DNA of 5,468 nucleotides from Clostridia bacterium (lineage in GTDB: Bacteria > Bacillota_A > Clostridia > Oscillospirales > CAG-272). The notes under the pieces are model-generated. The model made no database searches and was not told where the DNA came from. It was given only the letters and a program-made list of their open reading frames with translations. The position numbers were made by a program, and so were the translations under genes. This document shows, piece by piece, positions 1-5,468 of the stretch (position 1 is the stretch's first letter; the number at the start of each line of letters is the position of its first letter). The stretch covers positions 1 to 5,468 of the forward strand of contig JAFTRT010000025.1 in NCBI GenBank assembly GCA_017462145.1, given 5' to 3'.

Positions 1-1196
1 ACTCGGGCGACTTCAAGCTGGACACCTCTCCCATCGATGGAGAAATGATGGATATTGTCCGTCTCGGAGAGCTTGGACGCCAAGGAGTGCTGATGCTGAT
101 GTGCGAATCCACCAACGCCGAGCGTCCCGGACACACCATGTCCGAAAAGAAGGTGGGCGAATCGCTGGAATATATATTCAGCACCCACACCAAAAAGCGC
201 ATCATCATTGCCACCTTCTCCTCCAACGTACACCGTGTACAGCAGATCATCAACACCAGCGCACGTTACAAGCGCAAGGTTGCCATTACGGGAAGAAGCA
301 TGCTCAACATCGTAAGTGCCGCCACCGAGCTTGGCTATATGAAGGTGACTGACGGAGTGTTGATCGACCTCAATGAGCTGCGACGCTACAAGCCGGGTGA
401 AGTCACGCTGATCACCACGGGAAGTCAGGGAGAACCCATGTCCGCCCTTTACCGCATGGCTTTTTCCGACCATGCACAGGTCTCGCTGGATGCCAACGAT
501 CTGGTGGTGCTTTCCGCCAGTGCCATCCCGGGAAATGAAAAGCTTGTGGGACGTATCATCAACGAGCTTTCCAAAAACGAGGTGGAGGTGCTGAACGACG
601 CCGTTGTGGAGGTACACGTTTCGGGACACGCCTGCCAGGAAGAATTGAAGCTGATGCAGGCACTCACCAAGCCCAAGTATTTTATGCCCATTCACGGAGA
701 GAGCCGCCATCTGGTTGCAAACCGTGAGCTGGCACGCTACATGGGCATGAAGGATAACAACATCTTCATTTCCGAGATCGGAAAGGTACTGGAGATCGAC
801 AGCGAAGGCGCCCGCTTTGCAGGCAGCGTTCCCGCAGGCAAGGTTCTGGTGGACGGCTACGGCGTGGGCGACGTTGGAAACATTGTGCTGCGTGACAGAC
901 GCCATCTGGCACAGGACGGTCTGATCGTGGTGGTTGCCACGGTGGATACCGACGAGGGCATGGTGCTTTCGGGTCCCGATATTGTCTCCCGCGGTTTCGT
1001 CTACGTGCGCGAGGCGGAGGAGCTGATGGAAGAGGCAAGACAGATCGCATATCAGGCCTTGACCGACGCTTTGGAGGGAAGCTATCAGGTGGATCGCATG
1101 CAACTGAAAAAGTGCATGAAGGACGATCTGACCAAATTCCTTTACGCAAAAACCAAGCGCAAGCCTATGATTTTGCCCGTTATTATGAACGTTTAA
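1..1196 (+). CDS. rnj: Ribonuclease J, C-terminal ~397 residues (5' end outside window)
   Basis: RNase J is a metallo-beta-lactamase/beta-CASP ribonuclease that acts as a 5'-3' exonuclease and endonuclease in mRNA decay and RNA maturation in the cytoplasm. The frame is open from the window edge; the first full codon is at nt 3, and the leading AC would complete a His codon of the family's H(T/S)GDFK motif. Visible landmarks are GDFKLD (the metal-ligand Asp at nt 9-11), STNAERPG of the beta-CASP domain, HVSGH (second His at nt 627) and PIHGESR (His at nt 693). Those two His are 22 residues apart, the spacing I recall for H368 and H390 of B. subtilis RNase J1. The C-terminal domain is complete, ending in the family's KTKRKPMILPVIMNV-type terminus. 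The family is usually about 550 residues, so roughly 160 N-terminal residues, including HxHxDH, lie upstream. The ATG codons near nt 45 are internal methionines, not the start. Nothing in the visible part looks broken. Confidence 0.96.
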   Translation, partial: SGDFKLDTSPIDGEMMDIVRLGELGRQGVLMLMCESTNAERPGHTMSEKKVGESLEYIFSTHTKKRIIIATFSSNVHRVQQIINTSARYKRKVAITGRSMLNIVSAATELGYMKVTDGVLIDLNELRRYKPGEVTLITTGSQGEPMSALYRMAFSDHAQVSLDANDLVVLSASAIPGNEKLVGRIINELSKNEVEVLNDAVVEVHVSGHACQEELKLMQALTKPKYFMPIHGESRHLVANRELARYMGMKDNNIFISEIGKVLEIDSEGARFAGSVPAGKVLVDGYGVGDVGNIVLRDRRHLAQDGLIVVVATVDTDEGMVLSGPDIVSRGFVYVREAEELMEEARQIAYQALTDALEGSYQVDRMQLKKCMKDDLTKFLYAKTKRKPMILPVIMNV

Positions 1197-1205
1197 GGGA
1201 TTTTC

Positions 1206-1239
1206 CAAAACTTTTACCCAAACCACAAGTAAAGTTTTG
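1206..1239 (+). terminator. AT-rich stem-loop after the RNase J gene; possible weak terminator
   Basis: CAAAACTTTTAC (1206-1217) can pair with GTAAAGTTTTG (1229-1239). This gives an 11-bp stem with one bulged T and an 11-nt loop, starting 9 nt after the RNase J stop codon. The stem has only three G-C pairs and is followed by CGTTTATTCAT rather than a clean T-tract, so it is a poor intrinsic terminator. It could instead be an mRNA 3'-end stabilising hairpin, or a palindromic protein site, since it sits immediately upstream of the direct repeats of the next promoter. Confidence 0.35.
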
Positions 1240-1243
1240 CGTT

Positions 1244-1272
1244 TATTCATAAATCCGACATAAATCCGTCAC
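1244..1272 (+). promoter_or_regulatory. Pho-box-like direct repeats (three 11-bp units) replacing the -35 region
   Basis: Three 7-mers spaced exactly 11 bp apart are visible: TATTCAT (1244-1250), CCGACAT (1255-1261) and CCGTCAC (1266-1272). The linkers are AAAT, AAAT and then AGGA. Within them the 10-mer CATAAATCCG occurs twice, perfectly, at 1248-1257 and 1259-1268. The last two units, CCGACATAAATCCGTCAC, match 15 of 18 positions of the enterobacterial PhoB box (CTGTCATAAATCTGTCAC). The final unit lies 10 bp upstream of TATAAT, the same geometry as I recall for E. coli phoA, where the Pho box takes the place of a -35 hexamer. No good -35 hexamer exists here, which fits an activator-dependent promoter. 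Control by a PhoB/PhoP-type response regulator is inferred. Another OmpR-family regulator could bind such repeats, and Firmicute PhoP sites are usually written as TTAACA-like repeats with the same 11-bp phase. Confidence 0.55.
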
Positions 1273-1282
1273 AGGATAGCGG

Positions 1283-1288
1283 TATAAT
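1283..1288 (+). promoter_or_regulatory. -10 element (TATAAT) of the foldase-like gene promoter
   Basis: A perfect TATAAT consensus lies 59 bp before the chosen start codon. No extended -10 TGn precedes it, and the position 17 bp upstream reads ATAAAT, a poor -35. Transcription would be expected to start around 1295, giving a leader of about 53 nt. The combination of a perfect -10 and a missing -35 supports reading the upstream repeats as an activator site. Confidence 0.7.
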
Positions 1289-1299
1289 ATGTAGGATTG

Positions 1300-1313
1300 T
1301 CCGCGCATGCGGA
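1300..1313 (+). other. Small stem-loop at the predicted 5' end of the foldase-like mRNA
   Basis: TCCGC (1300-1304) pairs with GCGGA (1309-1313) around a GCAT loop, 5-6 nt after the expected transcription start. A 5'-terminal GC-rich hairpin of this kind can protect mRNA from 5'-end-dependent decay. It is short and could be chance. It does not overlap the ribosome binding site. Confidence 0.35.
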
Positions 1314-1330
1314 AATATTATTGAAAAAAA

Positions 1331-1337
1331 GAAAGGA
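1331..1337 (+). promoter_or_regulatory. Ribosome binding site deciding the foldase-like start at 1348
   Basis: GAAAGGA lies 10 nt before the ATG at 1348. The same reading frame is open further upstream to a TTG at 1297, but that codon coincides with the expected transcription start and has no ribosome binding site. The intervening codons also overlap the leader hairpin. The ATG at 1348 is therefore preferred, and it gives a protein starting MGKGSRNRQR. Confidence 0.85.
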
Positions 1338-1347
1338 ACCCCCTATC

Positions 1348-3792
1348 ATGGGAAAAGGAAGCAGAAACAGACAACGCCATCTTGACGCCAAGGTGGAAAC
1401 TCCCCTGAGGTATCAACAAAAGAAGGACACCTCCAAATGGGTTGCCCCCATCATTTGTATCGTACTGGTGGCAGCCATCCTCATCGGTCTGATCACAAGC
1501 GCGGTCAGCAACTCGGGTATCATCGAGAGAAACCGTGTGATCATCGAAAGCCAGACAGGAAAATTCGACGTCAACCAGCAGATCGCCACGTTCATCGCTT
1601 GGCAGGATCTCTACTCCAGCAGCTACACCTACTATGTGTACTGCATGTACGGAATTTACCAAGACACCTACGGTCTGACCACCTTGTTCTCCTCCCCCGA
1701 GCAGTACGCTCTGGCAGCAGCAGAATCCAATGTGGCAGATGCACTCCGTGACACCATCGACGGTGTTCTGGAAATGCTGACCGTTTACGTTGCAGTTTGT
1801 GACGAGGCTCACCGCGAGGGCGTTGAGCTTGATGACGAAGACCTGAAAACCATTGATGCCACCATCGACCAGCTCAGAGAGCTTCAAAAGGCATACGGTC
1901 AAACCACCCTCAACGCCTTCCTCTCCACTTACATTGCCGATGGCCTGAGAAAGAGCGATGTGGAAAAGGCATTGAAAATGATTGCCCTGTACGACAAGTA
2001 TTCCAGCATGGTTCAGGAGGGCTATGAAAGCTCCATCGGACTGGATGATCTGGTGAATTTCAAGAACGAGAACCCCGAAAACTACTATCAGGTAGACTAC
2101 ATCGCTTTCGAGACCGAGAATGAAGAGATCGCAAAACAGCTGATCGGTGCTACCTCCGAGGAAGAATTCAAGGAGCTGGCTTTGAAGGCGCATTTGGATG
2201 ACAACTACAAGGACGCTTTCAACAGATTCACCACTCTGTTAACCGCTGAAAAGGAGCTGGATACACTCTCCGGCAAGACCGACAGCAATAACAGCACCGC
2301 ATTCACCGATGCTCTGAATAAGCTGGAGGGCGTTGAGGCCGCTAAGGACTATACTCCCGAGGATGAGTTCTTTACCGACAAGGAAGACATCAAGAGTTGG
2401 TTGTTCAGCTCCAGCCGCAAACAGTTCAACACCGATGTATTCGCCGTAGAAAATGGCATCTATTTGGTTGCATTCCTTTCCGAGAAGGCAAACACCGAGA
2501 CCGTTTCCGCAAGAGTGAAGTTCTATGAATTCGTGGAAGGCGATGTTTACGGCGAGGACGCCGAGTTCAAGAAGAACATCTACGCTTATATCGGTGAAGT
2601 GCAGAAGGCCGCCGACCTGAACGCCGACAAGAAGGAAGATGACGAAAAGACCAAGCCCGTACTTCCCACCGTTTCCTATTTGAACGCAAAGGCACAGGCA
2701 GAGGCATTCAAGGCAACTGTGGAAGCAGAAGAGGCGGATGCAAAGGGACTTTTCCAGGAACAAGACAGCTATATCTATAAGAGCGGCATAACCTCTTCCA
2801 CCTCCTCCACCTCCACTCTCCCCACCGTGGTGATCAAGGCCGCAACCGACAAAGATGTAAAGGCCGGTGACATCATCATGGTCAACTCCATCGGAGACGA
2901 TGAAGCTGTGGAAAAAGCAACCGAGGTTGAGAAGAATGCCGCCACCTACTACGTAATCTACGTTGACAGTGTTGCAAGCACCAAGTACAATATTTCCTAT
3001 GTCACCTTCAAGGGAGAAATCTACTATCAGTTGATCAATGATCTCACCACTTCTCTCAGTAAGGTATATCCCACTCTCGTAGAGGGTAAATATGATCCCG
3101 ATGCCGAAGAGGACACCTTTGAGGCTTGGATGTCCGAGCTGACCGACAAGGATGCCTTCACCTCCGCACGCGCCGAGTTTGATACACAATACTTCAAGAA
3201 TGTGGACGAGGAAGAGAGCGAAAGCGAAGAGGACGAGATCACCTACACTGCTTACATGATCCTCAACACTCCCATGTACCTCAACGAGGAGCTGGTGGTA
3301 AAGGGCGGATTCCTGGAATTTGCCGACAACGAGGATAACGAGATGAACTATGAAGAGGCTGCTCAGAAGGCTCTGGAGGCTCTGAAGGACAAATCCGAGC
3401 TGGAAATCTACGCCGAGATGAACACTCTGGGCTATGCAACCATTTCTTCCGAGCTGACCAAGGAGGATCTGGAAGAGATTCATGCCGATCTGGCCGCTTG
3501 GTTCTTCGACGATGCCCGCAAGGCCGGTGAAACCGCCATCGTAAAGGTTCTGCACAAGGCAGAGGAAGAGGGCGAAGAGGACATCAACAGCGCGTACGTT
3601 GTGGTGTTCAGCGAAAAGGTTGAGCAGTGGAAGAGTGCCGCTAAGGTTGACAAGGTAACCCAGATGATGGAAGAATGGGCAGACGGTCTGACCGAGTCCT
3701 ACGAGCCTAACCAGAAGGCTCTGGACAAGCTGGGCGAGCCCACCACCACTACCGAAGCTACCACCGCTGAAACAACCGCAGCAATCAAATAA
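1348..3792 (+). CDS. Large membrane-anchored SurA/PrsA-like protein, probable extracytoplasmic foldase
   Basis: This 814-residue protein has a basic cytoplasmic tail (residues 1-30, rich in K/R), then one hydrophobic segment (about 31-53, WVAPIICIVLVAAILIGLI). It has no lipobox, so it is a signal-anchored protein and not a PrsA lipoprotein, and it is far longer than the roughly 300 residues usual for PrsA. Residues about 60-235 are helical and resemble a SurA N-terminal chaperone domain. Three degenerate parvulin-like modules follow: about 248-380 (YQVDYIAFE to YLVAFLSEK), about 444-542 (ending YYVIYVDSV) and about 632-758 (TAYMILNT to YVVVFSEKV). Modules 1 and 3 share a W-(L/F)-F-x(3)-RK signature at W351 and W718. 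I see no parvulin catalytic His pattern, so the likely role is binding or holding exported proteins rather than prolyl isomerisation. Other features are an STSS-rich stretch (nt 2791-2820), an acidic run (residues 620-630) and a Thr/Ala-rich C-terminal tail. It appears monocistronic, between its own promoter and a terminator. Existence of the gene is certain; the family is inferred. Confidence 0.85.
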   Translation: MGKGSRNRQRHLDAKVETPLRYQQKKDTSKWVAPIICIVLVAAILIGLITSAVSNSGIIERNRVIIESQTGKFDVNQQIATFIAWQDLYSSSYTYYVYCMYGIYQDTYGLTTLFSSPEQYALAAAESNVADALRDTIDGVLEMLTVYVAVCDEAHREGVELDDEDLKTIDATIDQLRELQKAYGQTTLNAFLSTYIADGLRKSDVEKALKMIALYDKYSSMVQEGYESSIGLDDLVNFKNENPENYYQVDYIAFETENEEIAKQLIGATSEEEFKELALKAHLDDNYKDAFNRFTTLLTAEKELDTLSGKTDSNNSTAFTDALNKLEGVEAAKDYTPEDEFFTDKEDIKSWLFSSSRKQFNTDVFAVENGIYLVAFLSEKANTETVSARVKFYEFVEGDVYGEDAEFKKNIYAYIGEVQKAADLNADKKEDDEKTKPVLPTVSYLNAKAQAEAFKATVEAEEADAKGLFQEQDSYIYKSGITSSTSSTSTLPTVVIKAATDKDVKAGDIIMVNSIGDDEAVEKATEVEKNAATYYVIYVDSVASTKYNISYVTFKGEIYYQLINDLTTSLSKVYPTLVEGKYDPDAEEDTFEAWMSELTDKDAFTSARAEFDTQYFKNVDEEESESEEDEITYTAYMILNTPMYLNEELVVKGGFLEFADNEDNEMNYEEAAQKALEALKDKSELEIYAEMNTLGYATISSELTKEDLEEIHADLAAWFFDDARKAGETAIVKVLHKAEEEGEEDINSAYVVVFSEKVEQWKSAAKVDKVTQMMEEWADGLTESYEPNQKALDKLGEPTTTTEATTAETTAAIK

Positions 3793-3853
3793 CCCAAATC
3801 GTATCCCAACAAAAACGAATTGTTTTACTTACGAAATGATCCGTAATAAAAAA

Positions 3854-3887
3854 ACAAAATGGCATGGAGATCTCCGTGCCATTTTGT
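3854..3887. terminator. Strong intrinsic terminator, probably bidirectional
   Basis: ACAAAATGGCA (3854-3864) is perfectly complementary to TGCCATTTTGT (3877-3887). The stem extends inward through a G-U pair and TGGA/TCC pairing to about 15 bp with a GATC loop. It lies 61 nt after the foldase-like stop codon. In the plus direction the GC core is followed by ATTTTGTGGATTT, a modest U-tract that is itself part of the outer stem. On the minus strand the hairpin is followed by a long uninterrupted T run (the complement of A3848-A3854), so it is a better terminator in that direction. Confidence 0.8.
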
Positions 3888-3904
3888 GGATTTGAGAATA
3901 TACT
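3876..3904 (+). promoter_or_regulatory. Weak candidate promoter for the zinc-ribbon/galactokinase unit
   Basis: GTGCCA (3876-3881, four of six matches to TTGACA) and TATACT (3899-3904, five of six matches to TATAAT) are separated by 17 bp. They would start transcription near 3911, about 28 nt before the next gene. The -35 would lie inside the descending arm of the terminator, which is unusual. The unit needs some promoter if the terminator is effective, but this one is only suggestive. Confidence 0.35.
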
Positions 3905-3938
3905 CTTATTAACAACTTTGAGAAAAGGATGATCTGTC

Positions 3939-4586
3939 ATGATTCTTGATGCAAAACAAACCACGCTCGCCTACCGCTGTCCTCATTGCGGCGGCGGTGT
4001 GATCAGTGCCGTGAATATCTTTGCGCTTTCCGCAGATATGGTAAAGCTGAAATGCACCTGCGGAAAAAGCGAAATGACCGTGGTTTCCTCCAAGGATGGA
4101 AAGATACGTCTGACCGTTCCCTGCATGCTCTGTCAAGCCCCTCATCACTATACCCTGAATTCCTCCCTTTTCTTCGGAAAAGACCTGTTTTCTCTGCAAT
4201 GCCCCTATTCCAATATTGATCTGGCATTTATGGGTGAGATCAATCAAGTGAAGGCCGAGCTGGCACGAAGCGAATTGGAGCTTTTGGATCTTCTGGAGAA
4301 AAGCGGACTGAAGGACGTGGAGCTTTATGAAGAATCATCCGAGGACAGTCTCTCCGATTCTCAGATTCTTGACATCGTCATGTTTGTCATCAACGATCTG
4401 GATGCCGAGGGAAAGATCTATTCCAAGTGCGATGCCTGCGAAAATGGCAGGCAGTACGATGCCGAGATCCGCGGCGAGGGCATTTTGGTAACCTGCCGCA
4501 AATGTGCCGCCTCCCGCCTCATTCCCGCCGATTCCCGTCTGGCCGCTCATGCGTTTCTCAACGCCGACGCTCTCTATCTTGAATAA
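3939..4586 (+). CDS. Uncharacterised 215-residue protein with three zinc-ribbon-like cysteine clusters
   Basis: I do not recognise this protein as a named family. It begins at an ATG 9 nt after AGGA (3926-3929). Its 11 cysteines fall into three groups. Cluster one is CPHC (C14, C17) with CTC (C39, C41). Cluster two is CMLC (C62, C65) with C88, and nearby H69/H70 could be a fourth ligand. Cluster three is CDAC (C164, C167) with CRKC (C186, C189). The CxxC pairs, with GGG or CGK turns, suggest structural zinc ribbons as in nucleic-acid- or protein-binding adaptors. Between clusters two and three (about 96-155) is a charged, probably helical segment (EINQVKAELARSELELLDLLEK), then an acidic ESSEDSLSDS stretch. 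There is no signal peptide or membrane segment, so it is cytoplasmic. It ends 21 nt before the galactokinase-family gene, so the two are probably co-transcribed. A regulatory or metal-sensing role is possible but not shown. Confidence 0.85.
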   Translation: MILDAKQTTLAYRCPHCGGGVISAVNIFALSADMVKLKCTCGKSEMTVVSSKDGKIRLTVPCMLCQAPHHYTLNSSLFFGKDLFSLQCPYSNIDLAFMGEINQVKAELARSELELLDLLEKSGLKDVELYEESSEDSLSDSQILDIVMFVINDLDAEGKIYSKCDACENGRQYDAEIRGEGILVTCRKCAASRLIPADSRLAAHAFLNADALYLE

Positions 4587-4607
4587 TCAAAAGAAAGGAT
4601 TTTGCAT

Positions 4608-5468
4608 ATGACACCCCAACAACTCAGAACAGCCCTGCAGGGCAACGCCTTTGACAGCCGTTTGGCTCAGATCTACGGCGCGGAAAATACCGAAGCACAA
4701 AAAAAGCGTTACCTGAATGCCATAGATCATTTTGCCGCCCGCTACGGCGAGGATCGGGATGCTGCCCTTTACAGCGTTTCGGGCAGAAGCGAGCTTTCGG
4801 GTAACCACACCGACCACAACCACGGCTGTGTGATCGCCGCCTCCATTGATCTGGACATCATTGCGGTGGCCGCGCCCAGAGAGGACAGCGTGGTTCGTCT
4901 CAAAAGCGCAGGCTTTGACAAAGAGGACGTGGTGGATCTGCAAAGCTTTCAAACCCCTCCTCAAAATCCCGCAGGTCATTCCAATGAGCTGATTGCAGGC
5001 GTGGCGGCAGGATTTCGCAAAAACGGCTATGCGGTTGGCGGTTTTGATGCCTACACCACTTCCTCGGTGCTGAAAGGCTCGGGACTTTCCTCCTCTGCCG
5101 CTTTTGAAAACATGATCGGCAATATCTTCAACTACATATACAACGAAGGAAAGATTGACAACGTAGAGATCGCAAAGATCTCCCAGTATGCAGAAAACGC
5201 CTTTTTCGGCAAGCCCTGCGGTCTGATGGATCAGGTAGCCTGTGCCGTTGGCGGCATTGTGGCCATTGATTTTGCCGACCCCTCCGTCCCCGTCATTGAA
5301 AAGCAGGATTTTGACTTTTCCAAGGCAGGCTACAAGCTTTGCATTGTGAACACGGGGGGCAATCATGCCGACCTCACCGAGGATTACGCCTCGGTTCCCG
5401 CCGAGATGAAGGCGGTTGCCGCGGCATGCGGAAAGAGCGTGTTGCGGGAGGTGAGCAGAGAGGATCTG
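4608..5468 (+). CDS. galK: Galactokinase-family GHMP sugar kinase, first 287 residues (3' end outside window)
   Basis: Galactokinase phosphorylates galactose at C1 with ATP, the first committed step of the Leloir pathway, in the cytoplasm. The start ATG has AAGAAAGGA 8 nt upstream. Family motifs are in order: the sugar-binding signature GRSELSGNHTDHNHG (residues 59-73), the GHMP phosphate-binding loop LKGSGLSSSAA (155-165), CGLMDQ with the catalytic-base Asp (D208), and the NTGGNHADLTEDYASVP region (248-264), where Y260 may match the sugar-contacting Tyr of characterised galactokinases. The third GHMP motif lies past the window edge; family members are about 390-430 residues, so about two-thirds is visible. 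An N-terminal extension of about 45 residues precedes the first motif. The signature reads GNHTDH where classical enzymes have GEHTDY, so a contact Glu is Asn here. It therefore belongs to a divergent clostridial-type branch and the substrate may not be galactose. No other Leloir gene is visible. Confidence 0.88.
   Translation, partial: MTPQQLRTALQGNAFDSRLAQIYGAENTEAQKKRYLNAIDHFAARYGEDRDAALYSVSGRSELSGNHTDHNHGCVIAASIDLDIIAVAAPREDSVVRLKSAGFDKEDVVDLQSFQTPPQNPAGHSNELIAGVAAGFRKNGYAVGGFDAYTTSSVLKGSGLSSSAAFENMIGNIFNYIYNEGKIDNVEIAKISQYAENAFFGKPCGLMDQVACAVGGIVAIDFADPSVPVIEKQDFDFSKAGYKLCIVNTGGNHADLTEDYASVPAEMKAVAAACGKSVLREVSREDL

Noticed and set aside
45..50. ATG codons at 45 and 48 as the start of the RNase J protein
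   Set aside because: The family's GDFK motif is encoded upstream of them in the same open frame, so the gene enters from the window edge.
1297..1347. Upstream in-frame TTG start for the foldase-like protein
   Set aside because: It coincides with the expected transcription start, lacks a ribosome binding site, and would put the leader hairpin and the real Shine-Dalgarno inside the coding region.
1318..2193. Minus-strand open frame of 291 codons opposite the start of the foldase-like gene
   Set aside because: It runs through the plus-strand ribosome binding site and membrane anchor and has no recognisable domain.
2791..2820. ACCTCC-type short tandem repeat as a possible phase-variable tract
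   Set aside because: It is imperfect, its period is a multiple of three within the coding frame, and it simply encodes a Ser/Thr linker, so length changes would not switch the frame.
2239..3555. Long open frame (438 codons) on the minus strand inside the foldase-like gene
   Set aside because: It is fully antisense to a clear coding gene and its translation is Gly/Val/Leu-rich low-complexity sequence typical of shadow frames. I saw no convincing ribosome binding site or family motif for it.
3820..3849. TTGTTT and TAATAA as a promoter before the terminator
   Set aside because: The -10 match is poor, and the transcript would have to pass through the strong hairpin before reaching the next gene.
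4587..5366. Open frame of 259 codons on the minus strand opposite the galactokinase-family gene
   Set aside because: The plus strand carries unmistakable GHMP kinase motifs across the same interval, so the antisense frame is a by-product of codon bias.

Overview
The window looks like chromosomal DNA of a Gram-positive anaerobe of the class Clostridia, probably a gut-type Oscillospiraceae relative. This is inferred from an RNase J gene, AGGA-type ribosome binding sites close to every start, a very large membrane-anchored PrsA/SurA-like protein, a clostridial-type galactokinase variant, moderate GC and strong use of CCC (Pro) and TCC (Ser) codons. All four genes lie on the plus strand. There is no transposase, integrase, phage gene, tRNA, rRNA or CRISPR array, so this is an ordinary housekeeping region and not a mobile island.

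Layout: (1) 1-1196 is the 3' two-thirds to three-quarters of an RNase J gene, cut by the window edge. (2) 1197-1347 is a rich intergenic region. It holds an AT-rich stem-loop, three 11-bp-phased direct-repeat units closely resembling a Pho box, a perfect TATAAT -10 element placed 10 bp after them, a small stem-loop at the expected 5' end of the transcript, and a ribosome binding site. (3) 1348-3792 encodes an 814-residue membrane-anchored extracellular protein. It has a SurA_N-like helical domain, then three degenerate parvulin-like modules and a Thr-rich tail. (4) 3793-3938 holds a strong stem-loop terminator and a weak candidate promoter. (5) 3939-4586 encodes a 215-residue protein with three cysteine clusters of zinc-ribbon type and no recognised function. 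(6) 4608-5468 is the first 287 codons of a galactokinase-family GHMP kinase, 21 nt downstream and probably co-transcribed with gene 5.

Functionally the genes look like separate units: RNA decay (RNase J), folding or quality control of exported protein (the foldase-like gene, with its own possibly phosphate-regulated promoter), and a two-gene unit of a zinc-ribbon protein and a sugar kinase. I found no evidence of a defence system or other exotic machinery. The most interesting signal is the Pho-box-like promoter architecture in front of the foldase-like gene. After it come the unusual multi-module foldase-like protein, the zinc-ribbon/galactokinase pairing, and the variant active-site motif of the kinase.
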